Assembly: GCA_021234155.1 (NCBI GenBank)
Contig: JAJEKV010000108.1
Span: 2,584,676-2,648,675 of the forward strand
DNA length: 64,000 nt
Reading direction: 5' to 3'
Source of the DNA: Isoetes taiwanensis
Lineage: Eukaryota > Streptophyta > Lycopodiopsida > Isoetales > Isoetaceae
This document shows, one piece after another, positions 46,850-60,400 of this stretch. The position numbers and the translations under genes are program-made. Numbering within the stretch: position 1 is the stretch's first letter; each line of letters starts with the position of its first letter. The notes under the pieces were generated by a model. It was not told where the DNA came from. It saw only the letters and a list, made by a program, of their open reading frames with translations, and searched no databases.

Positions 46850-48420
46850 CCATTAAAGAGCAATAGTCATTTTGTGTGGCGGTAAATCTTTGGATGATAA
46901 CATTTTCAACACTCTCCTCGACCCGGCATTTATCGGTTTAATACTATAACATCGAAAATATTCATGCTTACTTCCGGCCAATGCTTTTGTTAACGTATGC
47001 ACTTCTTGTTTTAGCGGTAGGAATATATTACCCAAATCAACCGCCCTTCTACTACTTTTCTCCCTTATAAAATGATAATGCGGATCAATATGCTTTGTTC
47101 TTGAGTGCAACAACGGATTTTTAGCAATTGCTATGCAACTTTTATTAATGCATAATCGCAGCTTTGTTGAGCGGTTTTGTTGTTTCTCTCCCAATTCCTG
47201 CAATAATCGCCTCAACCAAATTATTTCTCTGTAGCCGGAAGCGGTTTCGCGTCGACGCAAACATAACCACCGCGGTTTGCTTTTTGCTACACCAAGAAAT
47301 CCATGCGCACCATTAAGTTTACACAAGTATCCTGTTGTGGACTTTACCGTTCATCAAGGTCTTACGCCCAATCTGCATGCAGCTATAACCAGTCAATTCA
47401 CGCAGCCAACTACTTTAGGATTCATCCAAAGCTTTTAGTACAGCAAATACCATGGTGCATCATTACCTTTCAAATTACCTAAGTCGGCAGCAGCAACCCA
47501 ATGTTCATCACAGGTTATTCAAATATCTACTCAAGAAATTTACACCGTCACAATATCAGGTCGTGGCATTTTGCCGATAAAACTCTCGATAGAAGTTCCC
47601 TATATGGTATTCCTTGCATTTTCTTTTCTCCTCTTAGGTTATCGGGGACAAATCTCCATAAATTTCTCTTACCTGTACAAGAGGGGTTGGCACGGTTTAC
47701 ATTCACCCATAGAAAAAGTATTGACATCTTCTTAATATCTGCACTTGTGGTAAAGCCAATTCTCCGGTTTGTCTATCTCTGTAAACCTCCATGCCCAAAG
47801 TTTTAGTTTACCAAGATCAGGTCATCACGAAATCTAGCTCTCAACACATTTTGCCTTGTGATCCCATAAACTTTTTGTCCGCAACACTCATAACACAATC
47901 ATCTACATACAATGCTATGATGCAAAATTTATCGTCTCGCAATGTAGAGATTACGCACTTTGCGACTTTTCAAACCTATGCGATATGAGAAAGCTATTCA
48001 TTACGCCACATACCAGCTGTCTAGCTGCTTGCCTAAGCCCATACAACGCCTTATTCAATTTATGATCTTATTAACTTGCACCTCAAATCCATTTACAGTT
48101 TGCTCCTTATGATATACTCTTCTAAATCCCCATTGAGAAAAGCCGTTTTACATCCGTATGGTGGGGCTCTAAATCATGCTCAAGCGCTATAGCAATCAAA
48201 GCCATGAAACTTGTTAGTTTTAACAATAGGGGAAAAGGTGTCATGATAATCTTTACGGCTTGTGAGTAAATCCTCGAGCCACCAATCTGGCTTTACGCCA
48301 TCTTTCCGTGAACCGTGACCATTTTTGTTTTAAAAGATCCATTTTACATCCTACCACATTTTTACCTTTTGACTATAGATGTGAGATCATAGGTACACAA
48401 TGCGCTGAGCGACTCGAGTT
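46850..48420 (-). mobile_element. Ty1/copia retrotransposon pol remnant (RT and RNase H), minus strand
   Basis: Reading on the minus strand from about 48.4 kb, fragments come in copia order: RLVARGFTHK (about 48,275), DVK.AFLNGDLEEYI with a frame break (about 48,130-48,170), KALYGLRQA (about 48,040), ALYVDD (about 47,905), then the RNase H part. That has REIIWLRRLLQELGEKQ, NKSCIAIAKNPLLHSRTKHI and DPHYHFIREK (47,240-47,050). It ends at a purine-rich tract GAGGAGAG directly followed by TGTTGAAAATG (about 46,913), the layout of polypurine tract and 3' LTR start. The 157-residue frame at 46,853-47,326 is the longest intact piece. Integrase is not recognisable with confidence. Frameshifts are frequent. 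Confidence 0.75.
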
Positions 48421-50900
48421 CCTCTTGCGTACTTTTCTCCACTTATACGCATTAGAATTGGCCGAGCTTCTCAGCGTTCGAGCTCTTTAACACCGCGGCA
48501 TTGCACAATTACGTTTATCACCTGGTTGCTTCTTTAGCCGTTTCCATGACTTCAAAATTTCTTTTGGAAATTGCGAAACAAAGTGCTTCCTCCATTCATC
48601 TCGCTTGTACTTCGATATATCAATGGGAGCTTCTTGTTTAAGCCTATGCGCATCGGGTTTTTCGCGGTACGTGAACTTGAATTTCTTTTCTTGGTTGTTG
48701 TTCTTCCCGCGATGTCTTCTATACTAGCGAGTTTTATTTCCTATTGGCATTTGTTCTTCCCGCGGTAATATCTTCTATACCATTCTCCTCCCTCGCTGCT
48801 GCGTGAACTACGTGTCACTGCTTTATATTTCTATAGGGCTTTCCACATACCTCCATCTTTTACTTAAGATTCCTGTTTCATTTTTCCGTATCATCTTCAT
48901 TCGACGCCATCCCTCACGGCGCTGGGAACGCGCCATAAAGCTGCTTTTTCTTCCCCAGCACTTCGCGCCATTTGCTATCTTTGCCACAAAATTTAGTCTG
49001 GAAATTCAGTACCCATCCGACATATGGTACCGCGGTTTTGAGATCCGCCATGGTCTGTGCCCGGTATATTAAATATGTTTCTATGCTTTCACGATCATCT
49101 AGTTTGGACGCTCTTGTACGCCTGCCCTAAACCAACCATATGCGCGGTCTCTTTGGTGTTTTCTACCAGATACAGCGCATCGCCGAGAATTCTTCCTTGG
49201 ATACCAGCGGGGCGGCAATTTGTTTTGAATGAAACATGCGGCACGAACGGCTTGCGCCGGTGGTTGAGCGCGTACCGTGTTTTACAGCATAGATATGCGT
49301 TGCGGTGTCTCGTCGCATCTCCAGCGATGCCGTGCGCTTGGTACGTATCTTCGTGGCAAAGTTGGCGATAAATCACTTTCTCATGACAAAACTGCATGAA
49401 TGCACGAGACATATATTCTTACACGAATGCGAGCGGCGTTTTCAGCTTCCTAGGCGTCGTTCGACGCGCTAGATACGATTGGAATGCACGGAATGCTTGG
49501 TCATGGGTTTCGAAAATAGCATTTTACATTCTCGGGAAAATCATCCAGCTAAGTACATGTTGACCATGTCTTTGCTCATACTCACGAACATGGGATCCGC
49601 TTTAAATCTGTATGGCACCAAATTCAAAGTCCCCAGGTCGGCGCTAAAGATTTGGTCTGGTTGCTTTCAAGCATACAACCGACAAAATTTTGTGCTCTTA
49701 TGGAGTTATCTTTATTAGGCAAATCTTCTACAAATTATGTTTGCTTAGGTTGTATGGTTGCATTGTTGCCAGTCTGAGATGCCACAAATCCATAAATTAA
49801 CACTTCAACACAAGGCCGCGACATCCAAAACAATTGCAATATCCTGCTGGCTGTATATGTCACTTCTGGGTGCCCTGCATTTGAGGGCGTTAAGGTCAAG
49901 GTTGCTTTGCTCGTAAGTGCCACAAGAGTGCGCATTTGAAGTCAGGATTAAATAACATACCCGGAGTATATAAAGCATTCCAGGCAGCTGGTGGTGGCAC
50001 TAGGTTGTGCTTCTCCCTCTGGGGGCTGGGAGATCTGAGTTCGCTGCTGCATGGCCTTCAGGAGGAGATCTTTAATAGTGTGGAAGAGGGTCTCTGGTGA
50101 AAGCGGTGGGCCGGGACTCCATCTTGTCAGGAGCCAAACTCAAAGGAAGCTGGGGTTGTGCTTCAAAGGTTAGTCCACAATTAGGCTAAAGTTAAGGAAT
50201 AGAGTCCTAGGGGAAATATGGATGTTTATGCTTAAACATTTTGAGGAAAAACTTTCTCAGAGATGAATTCTTCCGGACAAAGAGCTCAAGAATCTTAAAT
50301 TGCATGAAGAAGATGATGTGTCAGTTTTTTTTTTAATAAATTTGACAATATAATTAGGTATTTGGTACGACTTAGGAGAATTTTGATTTGGACCTGCTGG
50401 GAGATATCAATTCGCCGTATTACCAAGGCAAATTGGGTTTGTTGCATAAGAAATGTTGCAAAAAATAGAAGAAGCTGAAGGCCATGTTGGGATGGGAGGT
50501 TGGGCAGAAAAAAAGTGAACAAAGCCCGAAGAAGAAGCATTATATCTCTTGGCCAGGCTGGAAAAAGACAAGATAAATCATTTGTTTATTCTGTCATGAG
50601 CATGGCCATGTCGTGTATCTGAAACAGAAGGATTTTTGTTGCATGAGGTGAGGTCCAGTTTTGGCATTCCAGGTAATGCCACCTGGGAATTTGGAGAGGA
50701 GGGTGCTCCTTGTGGGGGAAGAAGTGGGCCCGGAAGAGGCGAGGAGGGAGGAGGCACAGAACTTGGAGGCATGAATAGAAAATCATAAGATGAGATGAGG
50801 TAAACTTGTTAAATTCTGGCTGTTGAGGATCAGCTGAATTCTAGGGGTTAGCTCATGCTCACTTATCAGATTGATAATTAGGTGAAAGATCCGTTAGGGT
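48421..50900. other. No recognised gene
   Basis: This could include the upstream part of the minus-strand copia element and the 5' part of the plus-strand one, but I could not identify gag or integrase motifs here. From about 49.97 to 51.7 kb, CTG and CAG words are frequent again, in contrast to the flanks. Confidence 0.35.
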
Positions 50901-50939
50901 TTAAACACTCTTGTTACTCAGGAATGTAGAACAAAGGAG

Positions 50940-53564
50940 AAGCCAAGAAATGTTCAAGTGAAATGGGGCTTTGCAAGGATTGAAGGAAAGGAGCTTCTGC
51001 AATTGTGGGATTGCATGGAAATATGGTGGACATTAGAAATGTTTTTGTGCGTGTGCCTAGGATTATTAAAAATCTCATATCTGTTTAGTAGGGTGGGTTT
51101 AGATTCTGAGTTGTCTTTGATGGTGGTTGTAATATCTGGTCTGATAATAAAGTCAAATTTGGCTGGCATGGGCAGGAGGTTGCTCAATTGGAACACAACA
51201 ATAATTTGCATGCGAAGTTATTGATGGTTTCACGTTTGTTTGGCATGTCAGGTTTGTCTTATGAACAACAGCCTCAAATTGATGAAACCAAAAGAAAAGA
51301 GGTTTATTAAATAAAGTGAAGGAAAAAATCATATTTGTGAAGGATGTATGCTTGGAAGGAAAAATAAAGTAGAAATTTGCCCTTTGCAGTCAGAAAGAAA
51401 AGTAAAGAGTTTTTGGGGTGGATTCACAGCGACGATGCATTTTGGACCTTTAAAAATGAGAACTGAAAAAAAAGGTTTTCATTACCTTTATTGATGATTA
51501 TACCAGAAAGTACGAGTATTGTTATTTGCTTGCCTAACAAGTCCAAGCGTTTGCATTCAAACAATTTGTAGCGATCGAGAAAGACAAATAGGAATGGCTG
51601 AAATGTAACCGATTTGTCGAGGAGGGAGGAATATTTGGGTTTGGTTTTTGTATTTGCTGTGGGCATTAGAAACCGGTTGACACACATGAATCTGATCCCC
51701 AACAAAATGGTGTATTGCTTGAAAGAAGAAAGCAGAACTTTTTGTGAATCTTTCAGTAATTCAACAATAAAAAATAATTATTGGGAAGTAACAATAAATA
51801 AATTTTAAATAAAATTATGAAACAAAGTGGTGACATGGAGACAAAATTCAGTGTGAGGTTCTTGTGACTAGTCAATCATGAGACAGGACAAGAATGGTGG
51901 CAGGTATAAAATCAAGTGTGTGAAGTGACAAAGTTTTTGACAAAGAGGCATATAGGAAGAGCATCTTTCGAGGTAAAAGCAAAAGGCTTGAACAAATGCA
52001 GGAAATGATGAGGTTGAACAAATCATGGCTATACTTGAAGATGTAGAAATTCCCACAAAACGTTTGGGGCGACTATGGAAAGTGCTCAAAGGCGGAACAA
52101 TGGAAAAATGCAATGCATGAAAATTAAACTCATTTATAGACACATACTTATGATGTGATGAAAAGAACACATTGATGAGAATATTATTGGCATTAAAATG
52201 GATTTTTAAAAATCAAAACAAATGCGGGTAACCGAAAAATTATAAAAACCGATTGGTTGCACAAAGGCTGCTCAAAACAAAGTGCGGACTATGAGTGACA
52301 CAGGCACCGCCCATGAGTCAAACTCACAAGCTTATCAGGTTCTCTTAGTATATGAAATGCTCTTGATTTAAGAAATGCATCATACGTTCGAGACTGCAAG
52401 TATACTTTTGGAGAGATGTTTTCAATGACAGGCTCTGGTTTTGTACAGGAAAATCCATTTTGAGAGTGCTTTGGGAGTATATGGTTTTAGAAACAAGCTC
52501 CAAAGAGAATGGTATATTTGTATGGATACTTTCTTGAGAGTCGGGTTTGAGAGTTTTAAAATGATGGTAACTTGTATAGATACAAAATGGGAAAATTTTT
52601 GCATTATAGCTATAATAGGACATAAGCGTTTGAGCTCACTAAGTCTAAATGTGAGCAGGGATGATACGAAACATAGGTTCAAAATGTAGATCCTAGGACC
52701 CTGCAAAAATTTAGAATTGAAGTTGTAAGGGACAGGAAAATAAAAAGTAGTGAGTTAGAAACAAAGAGGCTCAAAAGTTTAATATGGAATATGCTTGTCA
52801 GTCAAGACACCTATTGTACCCGGGGACATCCATTGATAGGGGTTGAAACTAAATATGGAAGAAACGATATGAGCCAGGAGTCCCATATAAGTGCCTGGTT
52901 GGTTGTTTATTATTCTTGAGCAATAGTACTAGACCCGGACATAGCATTATCACGATCCAATATTTTAACTTGAAAGAGATGCGGCAATCACGGGAAAATT
53001 ACATTGGCTAGCTACTAAAAAGAGTCTTGAAATATTTGAAAGGGACATGACTGTGAGACCGCTTGTGACTAATAGCAATTTGCAAATGCATGCCTATCTT
53101 GAGATGCTGGCTGAAGCCAGTGATCAAAATTTGGAAGAAAATCAACTCTGAGGTTATGTTATCTTTCTTACCGGTGGCACCATAGGATTGGAAGGGACAA
53201 AAAGCAATGCACGGTGCATTATCATCAGCCAGTTTTTGAGTATCTTTTCATATCTCTATCAAAGGGAAATAGTTTGCGGCTCGGAAGGTTGCTAGAAAGA
53301 GCTACTTAAGGGTTAAGCAGTGAAATCCTACCACTATATTTTACGGGGCGACGGTGCATTGCCATTGTTCAAAACCACAGCCAGAACATAGAGAACCAAG
53401 CATATAGAGCTAAGCAATGCATTATATTAGAGATCAAGGTGCCAAGGGGTATCAATGACATATATCAATCTTGACAAACAAATGGTGATGTTTTCACAAG
53501 GGGCTGAAAGAAAATTCTGATTTCAAAGGCGGCAAAGTGCATTATTTATGCAATGAAGGAGGAG
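50940..53564 (+). mobile_element. Ty1/copia retrotransposon pol remnant, plus strand
   Basis: In-order plus-strand fragments identify a copia pol: VPRIIKNLISV (about 51,055; protease-integrase linker), then FIDDYTRK (about 51,490) and PQQNGV (about 51,700) of integrase. RT follows with ALKWIFKNQN...YKNRLVAQ (about 52,190-52,270) and an LQREWY..MDTFLRVGFE stretch (about 52,500). A RTKHIEL piece (about 53,397) is from RNase H. Stops and frame changes occur throughout. It ends with a GGAGGAG purine tract at 53,558-53,564. Confidence 0.75.
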
Positions 53565-53780
53565 TGTTGGAATATGGGATCATTACATAAATAATGTGGA
53601 GGTCATGTGTGCCAGGCATGTAGAAGCCAGAGATCAACTCTTGTGTTAGAATGTTCAAGTTCATATCTTATATTATAATGTTTTGACGTAGGTGTGTAGT
53701 GCATCGAGCCCTAAATCCGTGACCAGAATTTGATTTGCCTTAAATTCGGCGGCTATGATTTGATTTAATAAAAAAAGGCC
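53565..53780 (+). mobile_element. 3' LTR start of the plus-strand copia element
   Basis: TGTTGGAATATGGGATC begins right after the polypurine tract, as copia LTRs do (TG...). The right end is not determined; a second LTR copy upstream was not found, so the 5' LTR is missing or too diverged. Confidence 0.5.
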
Positions 53781-54075
53781 GGATCTAACCACAAAGTTGG
53801 GCCGGTTTGGATAGCCCGCGGTTTTTTTTTAGGCGCTCTCGTTTTTGCCTCCTGCCCTTTCGGCTCTAGCGATTTAGGAAGAGACGTCCAGTTCCTCGAG
53901 TAGATGCTTAAACTAAATAAGCCCTGCATCGTCATTCTCTCTCTTGATCTTGCAAGTAGATGCCATCACAAACCAGCCGCAACAGACCAGATTTGCACAG
54001 GCAGTACATCCTCAAATAAGCAGGTCGAGGCTTCAAGCGGACGAGCTGCAATGAATCACCAAGCATAGAGATTGG

Positions 54076-54534
54076 TTACGGTTGAGCCGGTGACAAGCTA
54101 TAGGGGTAGAGTGTTGATATTTGAGATTTATCACGGTCTTTCTTAGAGTTCCTGTGTGATTTGTGGAAGCCGGTTATGGCGGCTTCATGACTTACACCCT
54201 CTATCGCGATTACGGGCACATAGCGGTGCAAACACCACAGAATCCTGGTGAGAATGTGAGCATGGAAAAATAATGTCGGACTTAGAGATGGGTGAAGCTG
54301 CACCATCGAGGCACAAAATTTCTGAGAAAATGATTCCAAAGCATCGAGAAAACCACGCACATGGGCAACTTTCTTTGGTGGTTTATTGCGGTGAAGGCAT
54401 TTGGGACATCTTTCTTGGTTATTAGAGATTGCTTGGCATGAGTCTTGATAGAGGCATATATGCAACAAAAAGCACAATTTCATTAAAATGAGAATTTCCA
54501 TTGATTTAATTAGGGCGAAAATCTTTTTAGTCAA
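54076..54534 (-). CDS. Unrecognised 152-aa open frame, possible secreted protein
   Basis: This minus-strand frame is unusually long for this frameshift-rich region. Near its start it has a hydrophobic leader (MEILILMKLCFLLHICLY) and then a CPKC pair. No family is recognised and no exon partners are seen. It could be chance. Confidence is low because the surrounding sequence quality appears poor. Confidence 0.2.
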   Translation of the reverse strand: MTKKIFALIKSMEILILMKLCFLLHICLYQDSCQAISNNQERCPKCLHRNKPPKKVAHVRGFLDALESFSQKFCASMVQLHPSLSPTLFFHAHILTRILWCLHRYVPVIAIEGVSHEAAITGFHKSHRNSKKDRDKSQISTLYPYSLSPAQP

Positions 54535-57100
54535 ATTTATGCCAATTTTTTGAGCAATTATGAAGCCATTAAAAAAATATGCATCCTAAAGTGCCATTTA
54601 TTGCGCCATTAAAATTCTAGCATTATAAAAATGAAGTTGGAGAAACATAACATCACAAAATAATAGTTAAAGAATTCCGAATTCATAGATTTTGCATTAA
54701 AAATTTTGTTAAAGCGGGACTCGGAAGAAGCGACTGTATACAAAATGATGGTATGATTTCGAGTGGCAATTGGGGTTCCTCGTGGGAGCGTTTTGACGGA
54801 TGGGTTCCAGATGGCGGGGCCATGGCTAGAAAAGCAACCATAGGATCTCGAGCTCTGAGCGGCGTGGCGGTGAAATTAAGGATCCGTAAGAATGTCCATG
54901 GCCGAATTTGTGCGTATTTCCTTGATCACATCATGAATCCACATCCAGTTGGAGCCGAACATCTGAATTGGTGGATCTCCTGACTTCTTCAGCTTCGGTA
55001 ATTGGTCTCGGCGTCGAGAACGACTGCGATGGTAGGTCGGTGAAGCGGTCAAGCCTATCAAGAATCCCAGCAGGCACTCATGTAAAGCGGTCGCTTTTTG
55101 AATACAATGCAAAATCTCTTGTTCCAGCAATGAAGCGACCAAAAGAACCCGCGAGATAATCAAACACCTGTTCACGTTTTCCATTTTTACTTGCGAATGC
55201 GAGCATGTACTTGAGGACCGGTGGTTTCATAATTATGTCCCACAGCGAGCGCGCGACTACCGAATACTGGCGTTACTTGGAAGCTTCCGGAAAACCATAG
55301 CCTCGGTCTCCCGTCTTAATGCTTCTTAGTTGACACGAGAATTGAGTTCTTGAGATATTCGTTAGAGGGCTTGAGATCAACAACTGACGGGGACGCCGGT
55401 GACTTTGAATCTTTAATGGCATACGCTAGTGAATGGGCCTCTTTGAACTCTGGGGGAAATGGGATTCTTTGTATTAGATCCTCATACATGTAAATATAAA
55501 CTGCGGATCCCAGATCGGTCACATCCATCTGAATGAAATCAAAAGTTGTCTCCGTGCCCATAAGACCACTATCAAAAAGAATCGTTGTGGTATTTCTTTG
55601 TTGTATTAAAGAAATTTGATGAATGTGGTTTGTCCACATTGGAAATATACCTCTAGTGTCAGGGCAATCCAAAGGATCGTGCGGGATGACGGCATGCTAA
55701 CGACCGTTGGTTCGGCTTCGCGGCGGGAGTGTGGTGTCTCTATTTAGACGGGCGTTTCAGAATCTTACCAAAGGCGGTGTACGTTACGAAAATGCCTTCC
55801 TTGCCCACTCAGGTTTCAGCTTCGCGCTGGTACGTGAGTAGGGTTGGAATATGCCAGGGCCTGGCGTAGATGGCGATGGGTGAAGGGACAGGGCACCGCC
55901 AGGGAAGGTACATGCTTCCGCATTATGCAAAATCTCCTTCTTCGAAGATACCGCTGGATCTTGAGTAATCTTTGCCCTTACGCGAAGAATTGCTTACGCG
56001 TAATCACTAGTGACCTTGGCGAAGGTCTTCCCATCCGGCACTTCACGGGAGCCGAGGCGAGCGTCTTAGTAGTCATACCCTCATTTTCGGTGATTATTTG
56101 ATAGTCGAGATTCTTTTGCTTGATTCTGGTAATGATTTGTCCTTGGTATCTTTAGCTTGCAAGATTTCCACAAGTTCCATAGGGACCACGAATAGCGAAA
56201 AATATCACCAGCATGAAATTGCTTGGTTGAAATCTTTAGGATGCCTACGCGTAGTAACCGATAAAGCGGAATACTTATTTGAAACAACAAGTTAGACTTG
56301 AACTTAATGAGCAAATGGGCCGTGGTACCATTTTAGTGAAATGGCTGGCCCGTTTGGTGAACAAATGGTGCCGCGAGCATCCATTTCATAATCTTGAAAG
56401 AATTAAAACATGTACTGTATGGTTAAAGCGAGGAATTACCCAGCGTCCGTCGGATCGAGCTTCCGCATAGAGCATATTGCTTTACCTTGAGGTGGGTTAT
56501 GTTATCAATGGTGTGCTCTTTGAAAGATGTAGCGATTGATATCATTGACTTCCTGGCCGAGCTGCGAGCATTCTGTTAAGTTGGTATTGCGGACAACACT
56601 TCGGCAATTCCGTTGAAGATAAATCTTTGACATTTGCTCTTGGGACTTTGGTGTGCGGTCTTCTACATACAAGTTGGCGATATGGCGAATGATTACCATT
56701 ACTATACTAATGAGTGCATCCCATGAGGTCATCCACCGGTTTCAAAGGGATGATTTGTTTGTGAGGGATTGAATGGAATCACATTAAGCGGGGAGTGAAA
56801 GGCCCGGATGTGGGTCTCTACGAAAAACTCCACCAAAGTTTTTGGCGTGCTCCATATTCCTTGGTCTAGATGTAAGTTGCTGGTCCTTGATATAATTTGA
56901 ACCGTCTATTTTTAATGAATATGACAGAGAGGAAACGGATGCGGTGATGTCGTAAAATTTTTGCGATGTATTCTCACAATGGAGTCTTTTCCTCTTAAAC
57001 CTTTCCACCCGAAGATTTGCGGGCACCTCTAGCAAGTCTTTGAGCTATTCTTAATGTGAGCTTCTTTTGGCTCTAGCTTCTTAATGGGGACCCTTTTGGC
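54535..57100. other. No recognised gene
   Basis: Several open frames of about 75-118 codons exist, for example minus strand 55,316-55,672, but none shows a motif I can name. GCGG and GGCGG words are common. Confidence 0.35.
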
Positions 57101-57224
57101 GGTGTGTCCATGAGGATCCACCATTATACCTTGGGTTTCGGTTCACCACCACTTCTAGGACTTCAATGGACTTGGAGTCAGCTCTCCTTTGTTTTTGGTG
57201 CGTCCTCTCCTTCGAGGGTCTCCG

Positions 57225-57450
57225 GCTTTGTGCTTCTTCCTTTTTTCCCATCCGTTCCTCTGTCTCCCTTCCCTTTCCTCCGTTTCCTGGCCAGTAGCCT
57301 TTCCTTCCTTAGCGCCGCGCTTTATCCTTTTCTTTCCCTTGCCCTTTTTCTTTTCCTTCTTTTCCCTCGCTTGTTTTATATTTCCTTCTCTTTTCTTTTC
57401 CTTCTCTTCCTTTTCCTTCTCTTCCTTTTTCTTTAGATTGTTTCTTTTCC
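57225..57450. repeat. Pyrimidine-rich tract
   Basis: About 200 bp dominated by C and T on the plus strand (CCTTTTCCTTCTCTTCC repeats near 57,370-57,440), similar in character to the tract at 44.8-45.0 kb. The 110- to 154-residue frames across it are low-complexity. Confidence 0.75.
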
Positions 57451-60400
57451 CTTCTTTTCCATATGGATGCTGGTGTCCTTTAAGCACTTACTACCCGCCG
57501 CCTTTCCATTTCCTCACGGTTCTGGACATCCACCGCGGTGGTGAGGGTAACAGCCGGCTAAGGTGTATCCCTGATTGTCTTGTCTTCTTCTTGCTCCAGC
57601 GTTTTAGCGGGCCGTGCAATGGCGGTGCGTTTCCTGGCAGGCTATTGCCTTGATAGCGAATGGCGAGTTTTTAGGCTCGTTCATCGATTGCGAATCATAA
57701 AACTCCCCTCAAGATTTCTTGTGGATGGCACGGTGTCGGCTTCTTCAGAACAAATAGAACGCTGCTGTAAATCGGATCAAACTCGATCATTCCTCTTTCG
57801 GATCAAATCCCGGTAAATCAGTGGAGGGGCTTGCATTACTTCCATGCACCGATTGCGCGTATGAAGCATCCCGCCAAGTACGGTGGGATTGAAATTGTGT
57901 TTCCGCCCGTGAATGGTACGCGAGAGGCATCGGTAAATGGTTTGAACGACGGACAATAGGTTGTGGTTGGCAAATGGCGCCGTGGCATACATTTATCTCG
58001 ATCCGATGCATAACCGCGAGGCTGATGGTAATGCCTATCCACAGACTGATGAAGAGCCTCCACCAGTCAAACCCACTCCCCGCCGCGTAATGCGAGGAAG
58101 ATGGTTCCCGAGAAGGAGAGTGGATGCGGGCTGAGTGGAAGAGCTTCTTGTCGTGGGAGATACCACAGCAGAACAAGCGAACTGACCAGACAGATGACTA
58201 GGCAAACCAACAAGTTCCCAATGGCAATACAATAGACATCAAGTAAGAAACCGTAAACCATTTATAATAGGCCTATGGTGAAAGCTAATGAACATGAAAT
58301 ATTAAAATGAAGCCATTTGCCAACAACAAGGCCCTAGCAGGTGATAATACACATCAAATGAAGCAAACAGCCGACATAACTTTCTTTAAGTCCCAAATGT
58401 ATGTAATACCGCATCAAGTAAACCGTGACCATTTATATGGCTAATAAAGACCCTATGGTAAGCTACGAGGGCATCGCAAAGTAAGCTAAGACTCCTAAAA
58501 GTGCACTCAATCATCCAAATGAAGCCATGAAACCCATTTATCCAACTATAAGACCCTATAAAGTGGTTACCCGGGCATTAAGCCGTAGCGGTGTCATTTT
58601 AATGAAACAAACAATGCAAAGTAGTGACATGCACGTGTCCCTTGAGGGGTAAGCTAATACGTCTCCACGTTTTGTTGAGCTCGAGGTGTCCATTTCCATT
58701 TTATTGCTTAGTTTGGTCAGAAAACCGGTGTGTATCTAGATGTGTTGAAGGCGATTGACTGGCGGGGAAATGAAGCCAATCAACGAAAAAGGATGAAAAA
58801 GGGTTGCTTTATTTGAAACTAGTATTTGTGACTGGTATTTGGTATTTGTGACTAAGGTATTTGGAATTTGGAATCAACGAATAAAATGACGAAGCTTGAC
58901 GGTGACCAACTAGGATACATCGACTGTCCAGTATGCGAAATGAGTCAGTATGCCGCCCGACCATGCACCTTCGCGCCGAGCCGCTGACCGCCCTCCAGCC
59001 CATGCACGAGTGGCGATCCGGTACCACTCTGGTCAATTTTGAAATTGAGATATTTCACCGCTACGCCCAAATTTGAACATAAAATTCAAAGAGATTTCGC
59101 CATACTTAATTAACATAAAGAAAGTCAAATTCCGGCAGGTATGTTATTGAAATTTGTGCCGCGTAAATTTGAATCGTCCGTTTTGAAAATTGTACTTTGC
59201 CTTTAAAGCTCCCTCTTTTGCGCCGTGCTCCCCACTTAATGCGACCATGCCCGCTGACGAGGCGTTTTGATGCCACGGTCGAGGGCTTCGAATCCGCTTT
59301 AATTACGTCTCAAAACAATTTGCCGCTTCATAAGTAGCTTCTTTTCTCGGCCTAAACTTTGCAAAAAGTATGCGTCTTCAATGGGCGCTTTCTTCGCCAG
59401 CTCCGCAATCGGTGATTCTTGGCTTTCTTCTTAGCTTTCTTCTTGGCGAATCCTCCTTCGAATGCCTTTGGCTTTCTTCTTGGCTCTTCTTGGCGCATTC
59501 TTACGCCAATATATCTGCTTTGGGATGGAAACTTCATTTTCTGTTCTATCCTCTTGCTCGGGACATACCACTATGGATCTATCTAATATCAAGTAAGTCC
59601 AGCATTTTACGAGGTATAAATTTTGTTCTATTCTTTTGCCATGTGTATAGAGTGTTCAAATCGCGACATTAATCTTTGCTAGGACAAGTCCTTGGTTTCA
59701 AATTGCAAAAGTTGGCATGGGGTGCCCATGTTATGCATGCACCTCTTATTGACACATATCTGACAATGGGAATTAGATGCATCTTTATAGGCACCTATTA
59801 GCCAGATTTTGTGATGGAGCTAAACCATTTTGGTCGAAATGGTGCTGGATCATTTAATTGAAATGGTGTTTGGATCAAATGGCCATAGCCATTGATCAAA
59901 ATTCACACCTATAACGTTATTCATAGAATTAATGAATTGGATCAAATGGTATGGCATCATTTGATCTTTCAATTCGACTAAACTCTTTCATCGCCATTTG
60001 ATCAAAGTGTTCCACTTAGTTACACCAAATGAAGCCATGGCCGATTATAAATTTGGACAAAATTTATGCCAATGCTAAATAAGCCATTTTAAAACATTTT
60101 TTGCTTATTTTCCTCTATTTCATATGTTACGAAAAGTATCGCCTTGCTTGATTGAAAGCGAGGTTTAATTTTCCCACATTTTTAACCTATTCGTCGGAAG
60201 GACAATTATTTGCCAGGGACATATTTTGAATAGAACCACTCTTCATGGGAAGGAAATAGATCCTTCAAATGTAGCAATTGGTCATGGAGTCGTGATCCCA
60301 TCGACCGACTTCGATTCCTGGCGGATAACATTGAGTGAAGCCGGTAGGCACATTCATTCAGTGGCCTAAGAGGGATGTAAAACCAAATGAGTGGCCCTCA

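Noticed and set aside
57104-57653. Open frames of 110-154 codons rich in Phe/Leu/Ser
   Set aside because: They are low-complexity translations of a CT-rich tract.
60280-60345. Possible tRNA-like segment (GTTCGA-type words also near 38.52 kb)
   Set aside because: No cloverleaf with paired acceptor and anticodon stems could be built.
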